NCBI GenBank assembly: GCA_015657535.1
Contig: JADHZB010000455.1
Coordinates: 1 to 60,000, forward strand
DNA: 60,000 bases
Source: Nephromyces sp. MM_2019
Lineage: Eukaryota; Apicomplexa; Aconoidasida; Nephromycida
Direction: 5' to 3'
Part shown: piece after piece, positions 11,377 through 23,100 of the stretch
How the letters are laid out: each line of letters opens with the position of its first letter
How positions within the stretch are numbered: the first letter of the stretch is position 1
Position numbers and translations under genes: made by a program
The notes under the pieces: generated by a model
The model's input: the letters and a program-made list of their open reading frames with translations, nothing else
The model's database searches: none
Told to the model about the DNA's origin: nothing

Positions 11377-12169
11377 ATTGGGCGGATAGGTAGTACAAAC
11401 ATATATTATATATATATATAAACACACATGTGTATATATTTATTTATTTATATGAGTATCAATTACAAATAATGTAGCAATTGAGAGGATTTGTTATTTA
11501 TTTCAATTTCGAATTTATCAATCGGAGTTTAATGAGAAGCTTCTAATAAAAAATATTATAAACTTTTTCAAAAAATTTGACAAGGGAAATATAAAATGAT
11601 TAGGTAACACAGAATTGTCTCTCTAAAGGTTCAATATATGTAAATAAGAGGGTCTGATTATATTCCTTCACTTTTATAGGTGTAGTGAAACTATAATTTT
11701 ATAAGATGAAGAAGTTTTCCTATGATTGGATAAGCATTCTTTTATAGTGTCGACACTTAATTTTTAGGTATAGGTAGGTCTAATCTCTTATATAGCCATT
11801 GAATCCAAACAAACACATACATACATGCATAGTATATGGCTATTATAAACATAGCATAAATGTTTGAATATTTATGTATATTTGACCTAAACATCTCATC
11901 ATTTGAAAACATATTCACTATACCAAAATTATACAGCATTTCATGCCTTGAGTGAGTATATGTTATTGCTTATAACCTAACCTCAAGTATTAAGACTTGA
12001 AAAATACATCATAATTCAAAAACTCTAAGAGACTATAAAACAATAAATTATTTATTGATTATTTGTGTATTGTAATCTATGATATATTTCAAGGATTATT
12101 GCTAAATTTGAAAAGATTCTTCAAATTTGCCATAATTATTTTTAAGCTAGTATAAACCACTCCAGATCT
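11377..12169. other. Intergenic region with one small ORF
   Basis: AT-rich spacer between EMC8/9 and RSP4/6. Its only notable content is the 60-codon single-TM ORF at 11757-11939, listed separately. Confidence 0.45.
11757..11939 (-). CDS. Possible small single-pass membrane protein
   Basis: ATG-initiated open frame of 60 codons. A polar N-terminus of about 26 residues is followed by a strongly hydrophobic segment (IYAMFIIAIYYACMYVFVWI) and a short basic tail, YKRLDLPIPKN. I do not recognise it. Its size and architecture resemble small organelle-membrane subunits, but a chance ORF in AT-rich DNA is quite possible. Confidence 0.25.
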   Translation of the reverse strand: MLYNFGIVNMFSNDEMFRSNIHKYSNIYAMFIIAIYYACMYVFVWIQWLYKRLDLPIPKN

Positions 12170-13560
12170 CTATTCTATATGACTTTCTTTTTCTGAATCT
12201 GAGGCACTTTGTGGTTGTGGTTCAAATTGCTCATCAGGTTCATCCGGTTCGCTCATAATATTTGGAGGTATCAGGTTATTAATAATATCCTTAGATGCTC
12301 TGATCCCAGTTCCAATATATATACAAGTTGTTTCATCCCCATCAAAAATTACAGTGGCTCCAGGCCAAGCTAAACTTTTCAGAACGTAGACTACTTTCGA
12401 TTCAGCTGTTTTGGAACATTTTTCTTTTGGTACTTTACGAACTATCCAATTCGGATAACCATTAATATTATCACTTTTAAGAGTCCTTGTATCTAATGGC
12501 ATAGAGCCTTCAACACTAGCACTAACAGAAGCAGATCGATCTAAACTTTCACTTGATTCAGTCCTACTTTTAATGTTACCTGTTACGAAATTATAGACCA
12601 CACATGTATACCTAAATACTTAGAATCATTGAGCAGGACCTAATTACCTGGAGCATGTCCTAATTCACGAGTGTATAACCATGAATCAAGATCGGATGGT
12701 GATGCACCCAATGATTCTATAGATTGTGAAAGACTTCTAGAACTGGAATGACTTTCGAGAATGTTTTCATTATTTGATTTGTGCTCTACAATTGTAGCGA
12801 CAGAAATTATTTCGAGCAATGCTCTCAGATACTGCTCTTCTGACCCTTCAAAAGAGAGGCCAGCTCTGAAGGCTTTTTTTGGGCTACCATTTAAAATACA
12901 TTTTATGTTCTCGGCTTGCTCTACTTTCACAGAGTCTAAGCCTTCTAATTTTACCCAAGAGGGATCTTCAGGATCATTAAAATACCAGTACTCATAGAAA
13001 CCCTGCTCCTTATTACTTACATTATTAAAGTTTTGCTCAAAATTTTCAGTAGCTTTAGATGTATCAGTTATCTTAATTTCCGCGATATAATAATCTTTTT
13101 CTATTCCTAAAACCTTACCCCAAAAGCGTATTGATTCTGATTCTGTTAATTTTAGCAGAGTTAAAAAAGCAACTTGTAATGTTAACACTTCATATTCATC
13201 GAAGATAATCCCTCCAAGTGCTAGAATATTTGCATTTATTGAGAAATATTGTTTTCCTCCGAATAATGATGGTATACTATGAAGCTTTTCAATGTTCTTA
13301 AGGACAAATTCATTAGGTTTTGGAAATTTATATAACTTGTGTTTAGGATTTAGATTATCATCTTGATCTTGTATAGTTTTGTTACTAGAAAATTCTTTTA
13401 TATGCTTTGAGATTGACTCAAAATTCTGATAGGGCTCCTTTGGAGCTTCAATATGTATAAAACATAGGATCTTAATAAGATGGTCATAAAGGGAGGGACT
13501 AGACTCAGATGAATATTTAAGAAAGGACTTGAATTGTTCATAAATTGTATTCATTTTCAT
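12170..13560 (-). CDS. RSPH4A: Radial spoke head protein RSP4/6 (RSPH4A/RSPH6A family)
   Basis: Two exons, 13560-12648 and 12579-12170, separated by a 68-nt intron; 440 residues. Family blocks appear in order. FWGKVLGIEKDYYIAE matches the F-W-G-K-I-x-G-x-x-x-DYY-I-x-E signature. YEYWYFNDPEDPSWVKL matches the Y-F-V-x-N-x-P-G-x-x-W-x-x-L block. EEQYLRALLEIISVAT corresponds to the N-Y-L-R-A-x-I-A-R-I-S-A-x-T block, and NGYPNWIVRK and an acidic C-terminal tail follow. RSP4/6 forms the head of axonemal radial spokes, which pass signals from the central pair to the dynein arms. The start could be the ATG at 13560 or the next at 13554. It implies a motile 9+2 flagellum, as do DRC3 and SPAG6 elsewhere in the window. 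The linker around the splice site is Ser-rich and poorly conserved. Confidence 0.9.
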
Positions 13561-14616
13561 TTGAATACCTTAAAATATTAATTTTTGTTTAGTTTATATA
13601 AGCTTCTAATTGTTGCTGAATATTAATTTAAGATACCCTTTGGTTAGTTGACTCATTATATTTAAATACTCAATAAACCACATTGTTCAATATATTCAGC
13701 TTGGAAATTTGTTATTCCATTTTGAGATCCACTTTTATTATATTGGATGTGTGTTAAAATCATCTTCAATTATTTAGACACTTCAAGAAAAAGTTTTAGA
13801 ATTAATTATTATCAAGAATAAGAGTTTCTTTGAAAATCAGCTTGAGGCTCCTTTGATTAGAAATCATAACCTTAAGTAGATTCAACCCAAAAGCTTCATA
13901 ATCACATCGGTTTTAAATTATTTCCCAAAACCACTAAAGATGCTAACATCGATATTGATGCTAAAATTTCCCACACTAATAAAAATTTTTATTCTAGTAA
14001 TTTAAGTTCAAAGCGCTTTAAGTGGTATTTTCTTCACTATGAGTTAAGTTGAAGCTAAAATGTTCATATGAATTGGATTACCAACTATACAAATGAGATT
14101 TTAAAATCTACTAGAAAAGTCTCACAAATTTGTTTATTTAATCTGAATTTTATTCTACTTTTAAGTGCTATGATGCTACTACAGATTCATAAAATTAACA
14201 TTCTATGAAAGCCTACGTCCTGTTTTTAACTAGTTTTTATGGAATTCAAATTGTGGAGATTATTTCAAGCTTCCCGAATTTTTTTGAACAAATAACTTCA
14301 AAATCACTGAATCTAAAGGTTTGTTTTTCAGAATTAAATCTTTTGAATTATATTGGCATCTTAAGTTTTAATCGAGATTTTTGAATAAAAAGTGTAGAAA
14401 TATATTTTCATAATTCTCCCAGTCAACTTTTATCTTCAGACTGGCTTTTCACAAAGGGGTGTTCAAATTCTTTATCGAGATAATGATTTTCAGAAAATTT
14501 AAGTAGAATTTACTTCACAAGATTCAAAATAAGCTGGGAATTTATCTAACTTTGCGGTTAAAGTGAAAATTTGTCCTGTTTGAAAAATTTATGATCATTC
14601 TGATATTTAACTGAAA
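13561..14616. other. Divergent intergenic region
   Basis: About 1.05 kb of AT-rich DNA between divergently transcribed genes, the RSP4/6 start on the minus strand and the hypothetical ORF on the plus strand. No exon, repeat or RNA gene was recognised. Confidence 0.5.
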
Positions 14617-15198
14617 ATGGAAAAACTTTTATCTTGTCCAATTCCAAGCCCTACACATTTTAACAGCGCTACAAGCAAAACATTCAAAAATTATCTAGAA
14701 CACAGGTCTGGGATAATCGAAAACAACTCGAATAAAAATAATTTTACGCAATCCATTTTACCAAGACTTCCTCCCCCATTGCTTTTGCATCCAATGCACA
14801 ATTGTGGAAATGAATATTCTGAAAAGTCCTTTAGTGTACTAGACAATTCATCCGAGCGAAACTGTCCTTATTCGTTAAGAAATAAGAACCGAAAAAGGCA
14901 ATCATTATATAAAGATGAAATAGAATCTGTAGGAGATCAGAACGAAGCACCAATAGTAGGTGAAGACCAAATTTTAAATTTAAAAGAGAGTCATTATCAG
15001 GTTGACTTACTTAAGCACAGTATAATGTTGAGTAACTCAAACATCGATAATGGAACAAACTATGAAAGTCTTATGAAAAAAGATTATGCAGTTGCTGAGA
15101 ATAATATAGAAACAAATGCTAGTAAGAGGCACCAAAATGAAGATCATAGTAATTCATTTAATATTAATTATAATGGTGGTACTGAGATCGCTGTTTGA
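14617..15198 (+). CDS. Hypothetical low-complexity protein
   Basis: Uninterrupted ATG-to-TGA frame of 193 residues, by far the longest on this strand nearby. The protein is hydrophilic, rich in Asn, Ser, Glu and Lys, and probably disordered. It has a proline run (LPRLPPPLLLHP near residue 50) and a basic patch (LRNKNRKRQ near 90) that could be a nuclear signal. It has no membrane segment and few cysteines. I know of no family with these features. Frame length in DNA this AT-rich argues that it is real, but missed introns at either end are possible. Confidence 0.5.
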   Translation: MEKLLSCPIPSPTHFNSATSKTFKNYLEHRSGIIENNSNKNNFTQSILPRLPPPLLLHPMHNCGNEYSEKSFSVLDNSSERNCPYSLRNKNRKRQSLYKDEIESVGDQNEAPIVGEDQILNLKESHYQVDLLKHSIMLSNSNIDNGTNYESLMKKDYAVAENNIETNASKRHQNEDHSNSFNINYNGGTEIAV

Positions 15199-15977
15199 TA
15201 AAACTTGTTTAACATATATCGGTTTAAACATTGGTACATTCATGCTCCTTATATAAACTCTACATATCTAAAACTTATGCTTTTGTGGAGCAGACAGGAT
15301 TTTGAGCTTTAAATTTTTCTGAATGACTTTTAAAATGGGTGCATAGGTCAACCTAATTGATTAATGTTAGCATGTGTGGTAATCAAAACTGGTTTATAAA
15401 TACATCTCTAAACTTTAGATTGAAAATTAAGAGTATCTTTAAATTTCCATGTTATACATTAATGTATAAATATATATAAATGTTTACAAAATTCATTTAT
15501 CAAGACAAAAGTTTGAGAGATATTTTTATTCAGACATTATTTTAAACATTTAAATCATTTTCTATTACAATTTGAATTTCTATTACAAAAAGTAAAGTTG
15601 TTATATTTTAGTCTTTTATTTCATTATGTCCTTTTTTATAGAATAGCGTTTTCGTAATTTAAACATTTTTTATGTTGGTATTCCAATAAAAAATTCCGAT
15701 GAATATAAACTTTATAAACCTTTGATCAGAAAATTATTGATTTTTAAAAAAATATCTTTCTTTTAAATAATCTTGAGTGTCTTTACCATACTTACATTAA
15801 AATTCAAAGTGCCTAGAAAAGCTTATTGGTATAGAGCCAACTAGCTATTAAAATGAGCTATCACATTTCTGAACATTGTAGGAGGGATGAATATATATTT
15901 CGAATGGATTACATGGATTAAGTAAAAGCTTTGTTAGAAGTTGCAGACAATTATTATGTCATGTAAAATAAAGGTAA
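15199..15977. other. Convergent intergenic region
   Basis: About 780 bp of AT-rich DNA between the hypothetical ORF (+) and the Pkr1-like gene (-). Nothing was recognised. Confidence 0.5.
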
Positions 15978-16429
15978 CTAGGTAACTTTACAAGAACAAT
16001 GCTCACCTTTCTTTTCATCCGCTTCTTTTTCTTTATTCTTCATTTCCAATGAAAGTGATAAGAACCTATGAAAGAATTATATATAAGAATTTCATAAAAA
16101 ATGTTAAGTATCTGATTACTATAACTTCAAATAAATCCCAAAATTGGTTTTGAAAATAGTATTGATCAGTTAACATACCAATTGAAGGTAATGGAGAAGC
16201 CAAGCAAAAGTATAAGAAATCCAATCAACCCCCAAAACATAGCCATATCAACAGATTGAGCTTTTATAAGTATTGGAATTACAGTGAGTAACAAAAAAAT
16301 ACTTATACCATTGACTATGTTTCTCAAATTCTCGGGATTATTCCCGAAAATAGAATCCATGACTTGTGAAAGATCCATGGGTTCTTCATTATTTAAAGTT
16401 GGGGAGGATTTCTCACTTTCAATCTCCAT
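15978..16429 (-). CDS. Two-TM ER protein resembling V-ATPase assembly factor Pkr1
   Basis: Two exons, 16429-16179 and 16065-15978, giving 112 residues. An acidic N-terminus leads into VMDSIFGNNPENLRNIVNGI. Two hydrophobic segments follow (about residues 44-58 and 63-80), then a W-F-L-S-L-S-L-E linker and a Lys/Glu-rich tail. The order D-S-I-F, short polar stretch, two TM helices, W, charged tail is that of fungal Pkr1 (Pfam Pkr1 family). Pkr1 is an ER protein needed to assemble the V0 sector of the vacuolar ATPase. The match rests on architecture and a few residues and is tentative. The 3' exon could also splice at an internal GTGAGC, but reading through gives a stop 30 nt later. Confidence 0.5.
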
Positions 16430-16944
16430 TTTATAATCAAATTAGTTACGTTTTATGATGGAAAGTTTTTAGAAGTAAACAAATAAGTTGTTTTAAACAA
16501 TAACTAAGGGGTTTCTAACTAACTTGAATGGTGTTATAAAGATAAACTTCAACTTCATTAATATTTATGCAATTATATAGCAAAAGTCTCTAAAAATATC
16601 TTCAGTATATGAAAATCATCAATTGACATGTATAATTAAACATTGAAAATATATAGAGCTTTGAAGAATCTTATTTGTCTCAAAGGATTTTATGTTTGAT
16701 GGTAATTATTTGGGTATTAAATTTATATATCCCGGCTATTTTGAAGTTCATTTGCTATTAATTTGGTTATTATAAAATATAAGCTAAGTTTTTGAAATAC
16801 TGACGTTTCATATCAACTAGTGTTTCCAAGATTTGAAACCTAGTACTCAAGATGAGTAAGATTCGAGAAGTAAATAAATCGAGTGTTCGAAAATTACATT
16901 TAACACAGAAAAAGGCTAATTGATGACTAAAATATAAAAGAAGC
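16430..16944. other. Intergenic, AT-rich
   Basis: About 515 bp between two minus-strand genes. It includes a 64-codon minus frame (16770-16964) that is a shadow overlapping the last exon of the thioredoxin-like gene in another frame. No feature is supported. Confidence 0.45.
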
Positions 16945-18212
16945 CTATTGAATATTTGTCTCATTAAGCAGACGCTGCCTCATTTTTTCCCTACCAAGCT
17001 GTTGAAACTGAGAAATTGTGGATAATTTTTTCAAATAAGCTTTATATAAAAAATCGTAAATCTTACATTTTCAAGGACTCTCAGAAATCTCGCTGTCAAT
17101 CCCTATAAAAGTGTTATGAAAATTCATAAAATGTGAAAACCAAAATGATATTGTATAGAAAGACTAAAGGTTAAGATATTTTAATTGTATACCGTTTTCT
17201 TATAAAGCAAATTTATTTCCGGCTGGTTTACTGAAGGTGGTGAGTGAAACCTTTAAAAATTTAACAAAATTATTAGTTTTAGGCTTTTGGGAGATTTTAA
17301 TTATTATTTTCTAATCACCTGCAGTTTGAGTCTGATGCCCAATTTTTTAGATTGGTGTAATCTGTTGCTCCACAAATAGCTTTATGAGTCTTTAAGTTGT
17401 AAAAGAAGGGAAGTCCACCACATCGAGAGTGTCGATCGAATAGTTGAAGCACCTTATAAAAGTACAAAAAATATTCATATTCATGACAGTTTGGGCAAAA
17501 ATTAGAATCAAGATACCTTATAGTTTTCAATATTATGCCAGACTTCCAACTTGTGTATAGTTATCCCAAGTTCTGCTTCGAGTTTCGCAATCAATGGGTG
17601 CATCACCTTCATGTTTAAGCAACACAAAAATGTATGTAATTAATCCATGAAATTTCGAATCCCACATGAAGCATATTTCTGAGCAATGTTCATGAAATGG
17701 ATTGAATGCAGCAATTCCTGTTAGCATTTATCATATTAATCCTTTATACCTTTGAATGAGTACATTCTTTCCCATAAAAGAAAATGAGAGGTGTGCTTTT
17801 GGGATCTTTATCAAAGGCTTGGGAAAAGTTTTTGTTTCTGAAACTCTGAGTAGTTTTTAATGCAGAAATTTTAGCTTGGAAAATAATTGGATGATGTTAT
17901 ATATAAAGTTTATATTATGATACAGTATGCTTAAAATATTTTTATATCACATAAAATTTGTTTGATACGGAATGAGATCGGCTGATTGTTATTCAAAAGT
18001 TGAAACAAAATTTTTGTTTTGCATAGTGTTTCAAATGTCTAGATTATTCTTCTCAATTCTCCTATGATTTATCGTCATCAATGATGAGCTTATATACTAA
18101 CTTGTCGGGTAGGTAAAGTGATTGATAATTGAGGGAATAAAGCCTTCCCAATAGCTTCATCATAGAATATGTGTAAAGTCAAAATCAGAAACAAATGATT
18201 GAGTTTAATCAT
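16945..18212 (-). CDS. Secreted or organellar thioredoxin-fold protein with CxxS site
   Basis: Seven exons: 18212-18102, 17845-17750, 17606-17517, 17452-17319, 17250-17193, 17102-17067 and 17007-16945. They total 588 nt and encode 195 residues, all in phase. Residues 1-24 form a signal-peptide-like leader (MIKLNHLFLILTLHIFYDEA). The core reads STPLIFFYGKECTHSKVMHP, a beta strand followed by a thioredoxin-type C-x-x-S site at about residue 65. Next come IHKLEVWHN, CGGLPFFYN and ICGATDYTNLKNWA, the cis-Pro region of a thioredoxin-like domain. A basic helical tail of about 50 residues ends it. A single N-terminal Cys with Ser in the resolving position suggests a monothiol, redox-sensing or structural role. 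A leader followed by a folded domain fits secretion or plastid import. The exact family is not recognised. The acceptor at 17607 has a poor pyrimidine tract. Confidence 0.7.
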
Positions 18213-20131
18213 ATGGCAAAATCTAAGTTACTTATATATAAAAGGCCGCTTTATAATGAGTTTCCTAATTTGCAGGACTAAGCAATACAGCATTGAGCGC
18301 ACACGTTTATGCACAAATAGGCATTAATAAATAGTGAAAATATGTTTACAATAGTGTTTCGATTAATATCTTATATACGTATACTCTTATCTAGTTCAAT
18401 TAATTTATCGTCAATTAGGGAATTGCCTACAGTTCAAAGATTATTTAGTGACAAATAGAGTATAAGAGGCGGTAATTTATAAATTGCATATATCGTCACT
18501 CTTTCAGAGATTTTTGTTCTCTAGGATTCATTCGTTATCATGTTTAAGCTTAGATGTTGATAAAAAGTTGTATTGCTAAGAAGTTGTCTTAAAATCAAAT
18601 GATTTTTCAATTCATTTGATTATAATTAAATATAGTATTTAGTTAATCGTTAGTTTCTAAACAAACAAATTAAATCTGTAAAGCTGGATATTTTTTATCA
18701 TGGTTGAAACATAAAATTAAAACAATTGTTCATTTAAGCTCAAAAATACACTTTGTTAAAATTGTTTTCCTGTTATTTATATCCCTAATGTTATACACAT
18801 ATATGTTTTAGCTCTAGCAAAAGTTTATTATTGGTATTTTTTAATCTGTAAAAATAGTAATATTTCATTGTAACAAGCTACTAAAATAGAATTGATGATT
18901 AATTAAACTAATATAAATTTAATTGATTTAAGAACTGTAAACATTCATTTGAAGCTTTAATATTATAGTTACGTATACACACAACAAACAGCACACACAA
19001 AAAAGGCCTCACACACACACACACGCAGCTCATCAACAATCTTATAGACATTAAAATTTACAGTGACTAAATAATTACGCAACACTCCAAGAAAATAAGA
19101 TTTGAATCAAGATAGACAACGAAATAAAGCACACACAAAAACATAAAACACAGACACAAAATACACACTCACAAAACATCACGTCCACACATATAGAGAT
19201 TTGCTGACACATACTAACTCCAAGCCAACACATAATAAAATCAAGTGAAAAAATAAACAAAAATATCCACACTTAGCTGACAATTTCAAACACCAGGCCT
19301 GTATGTAATTATTTTAAATTCAATCTTGTATAAATGATGATTTAACATACCAACAGATAACTAAACTCTGAAAATGAATACCTGTGCTTTATGCTAATTT
19401 AATTTTGGACATTGCTTAACATAATAGATATAACAGAATCGTATATTTAATTACAAAGTGTCTTCTTCTCTTTTTATTCATGTACACAGACACGCACACA
19501 CACATTACTTCATGAACATACACACAAATCACACTTACTTAACACACACCATTTTCACTATTAATCACATCCCTTCATCTACTCCTTCACTCGAATATCA
19601 AGCGTTCTTCTAAAGCTTATTTATAATCACCTCCAAACACACGCTGTCCCTAAATTTTTGACACATTAAAAACTTTTCACAATTCCCTCTTTCTATACGA
19701 TTTACCTATTAATTTTTGACGGTAAAATACTTCACCCCTTTTGTATTCAATTTTTGTAATCCCTTTCACTTTTCACTAAACCTATATTTGGAATTATTTA
19801 TTCCCCCCTGTATATTCCTTTAAAATGTAAGTGAATTATCAAGCTCTCATACCCCTTATCACTGAGCTTATCATATGATTAACTCACTTTAAAAATATAA
19901 ATTCATTGTGCAACTCACTTTATCTTACATAAGATTACTACTACTTTTCTAGATATAAGCTTAATTATTCTCCTAAGACATAAAAAATAGCCTATTCACA
20001 TTACTTGATCATTTTAACACATACCCCTATCAAACCCAATACAATAAGTTGAATATTATGTACTTGGTTTAATGATAATTCCTATTATTATCCCTAACAC
20101 ACCACAGATCTCATCACTATTGCATGTGACG
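18213..20131. other. Divergent intergenic region with CA-rich island
   Basis: Between the thioredoxin-like gene (-) and importin-5 (+). The first 750 bp are plain AT-rich DNA. Positions 18975-19030 hold a dense ACACAC tract, and scattered CACACA words continue to about 19650 on the plus strand. A pyrimidine-rich leader follows up to the importin ATG. The CA enrichment is again on the sense strand of the gene it precedes. Confidence 0.55.
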
Positions 20132-23100
20132 ATGGGTACCCCATTTTTGGCCTACCCCCAGTTCCTTGAACTCATTTCGGGAGTACAATCAATAGATAAA
20201 ACATTAAGAAATAATTATGAGAAAATGCTTGAGAAATTTGTCTCTTCATACCCCAGGGAGTCAATTGAATATCTCATGCAAATCATAAAGATAGAAAACG
20301 TAATAACAGTCAAAATAGGTGCTGCTGTATATCTCAAAAATTTACTATCAAGTTTTAATAGCCAATCTGATACATCGACTAAAATATCCATAACTGATCA
20401 ATTGCAACTTCGAAGTACGCTCCATCTCTTATAAAATCACTTACTTATACACGTATTTGGAACAATTTGAATGCCTTCATCTTTATTATTTAAAGAAAAG
20501 GATGGTTTGAATTGTCTCATTGAATTGTCTAATCAAATGTGAAACAAAATTAATTAAATTTATATTTTGAAATTGTATATTTGTATTTTCAAATTAAACT
20601 TTTTAAGCGTCTTCAGAGACTTTCATAAAAAATAGTTTACATTTTACTGATGTTATTTTGGTTAATAATATTGCTTCCCTGCAAACTTTCTATGCTCAAA
20701 TGACTGAATTTAAATTTACATTTTAATATACTTATATTAGATGGAGTTCTTCAGACTACTGTAAAGGAGGAAGATTCTTCTGTTAGAAAAAATCTAATTG
20801 AAGTCTTGGTCAACATAATGGCATATTTACAACCATGTGAAGATGAGAACGAATTTATGTCTCAGATTTTTGGGCTTTTCGAAACCACTCAACCCGTTTA
20901 CCAGGAAACTGCACTAATGATATTGAATAATCTTATCCCAGTGATGCATAGTTATTTCAATAATAATAGAAAACTAAGCTTGATAATTATACAAAAATGC
21001 ATGCCGTCTGAGCATATTTTTCTTAGGTAAGTGTCCGAATGTATTATAATTTGTATACTTCATTTATGATAAAATTATTACTTATCACAGGTGCAATTGT
21101 GTAACTTTCCTTAATATGTTAATGAAATACGACTTAATAAATATTAAAGAGGCCTCAGCTTGCATCCCCATGATGATTGAAACTATGATCACACTCAAGA
21201 ATAATCATGATCCTAAATTAGAGTGAGATCATTTTATAATATTTTAAAAGCAACAATATACACCTCTCATTTCAATTTGCAGGAACTTCCTTGTTAATTT
21301 GGAAGAAATAGCCACAACTAAAGCATTTTTCTTCAAACCTTATGGAGCAGAGATTTTATCGAGTTTGAATGCAGTTACTATGGCAACTGACATTGAAGGC
21401 ACACCCTCTATAGCCCTGGAAGTTCTTTTATCTATCGCTGAGACAAAACCGAAAATGTAACATTTAATGCCCAAATTTTATATAAAAACCTATTGATTTA
21501 TATAATATATTATTCTTCTTAGGGCTCAAAATATACCCAAATTTATAGAGACTACAATTGAGATTATACTCCGTTTTATGCTTGATATTATTGATGAGAA
21601 ATATAATGACTGGCTAGAAACCGACGAAGAAATACAGGTACTAAGCAAAACCTCATTGTAATTGTAGCAACAGTTTTCAACACAATGTTTCATCAGGACA
21701 ACAATCTATATTTTACGGGTGAACAATCCATTGGTCGTTTAGCAAAGGCTTTTGTAAAAGAAGAAAAGACTGCTAAGTTTTTCCCAACAATTTTTCGGTT
21801 CCTTTACGAATTTTTGAACAGGAGGGAATGGCACTTCAATTTTGTTGCCATAATGTCTATATCTCAAATAGTTGATTATATACCCGAAGAACAAGCAGAA
21901 ACTCATTTAAATGATTTCGTTTCAGTATTATTATTGGTTAGAATTTATATAGTGCATAATTAATTTTAATTTATGATCTACTTCAATCACATTATACATT
22001 TTTCCTACCCAAACTTCAGAAATTGAAGGATGAGGATTGGAGAGTAAGATACGCTGCCTGCCATGCAATCGGTTTAATCTCCCTTTACCCCCAACCTTAT
22101 GTGCAAGAGAATATGCAAGATCGAATCCTCCCAGCCCTCATAAATACTTTCAATGATAGTGTTGCTAGAGTCCAATCCCATGCATTAGCTGCATTTATTA
22201 ATTTTACTGAGGAAGTCTCAAAAAGCTCACTCGAACCCCATGTTGAACACGTTATGCAACACTTATACTCCCAAGTCATTAACAGAGCATGTTAGATAAA
22301 TATATTCAAATTTAAAGTATGTTTTAACCAAATTTTTCTTTTATTTTACTCAATCCAGCTAATATTATACTTGAACAAGCTGTAAGTGCAATTGCTGTCG
22401 TCGCTGGTGTTATCCAAGAAGATTTCAAGAAATATCATAGCATTATCCCATATATAATATCAATCTCACAACATTTTCACCAAGAAGAACATCGAGTTTT
22501 GAGAGGCAAAGCAATTGAATGTATTACAATCATTGGGTTCTGTGTCGGTAAGTTAGATAACCAGCTAATAAAAGTGTATATCTTATACTCCCCTTTTTAT
22601 AGGTACGGAAAAATTTGCTTCATATAGTCACGTTGTTATGGATGATTTGGTTAACTTGTTCAATCAAAAGTTTGATGACGATAATCCTGTCAAAGACTAT
22701 GTCCAACTTTCAATAAACCGAATGTGCAGATTAATGAAGACTGATTTCCTCCCATATATCCCGAAAATCCTACCATCACTTTTGAATGACTTGTCAGAGA
22801 TACCTGAAATATCCGAGGAACTAGAAGAATTTGTTAAGGTTATTTTATTATTATTAGCATATCTCTTCAATTTTACTACTAGAGTACAATGCTATTATTT
22901 ATAAGTGACCTCAATAGGCTTGATATTCAAACCTAAGAACAATTTGGTACTTTTTATCAGACTGAGGATGATCTTGAAACTATGAAAAGAAATATTGCAG
23001 CCTATGATGCTGAAACTATTGATAATTATGAATTTGCACTGGATTTCATCAAGACCTGTGCTGAAGTTCTAACGATTGATTTTGCCGATTACTTAGAAAG

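Noticed and set aside
17560..17760. Alternative open frame inside the thioredoxin-like gene (GIAAFNPFHEHCSEIC)
   Set aside because: The exon model 17606-17517 in another frame keeps phase on both sides and gives a continuous thioredoxin-like core. This stretch is then intron.
20415..20740. Possible extra importin-5 exons in this interval (for example EKDGLNCLIELSNQM)
   Set aside because: Exons ending 20414 and starting 20741 join in phase and align without a gap to the importin-5 N-terminal region, so the interval is best read as one intron.
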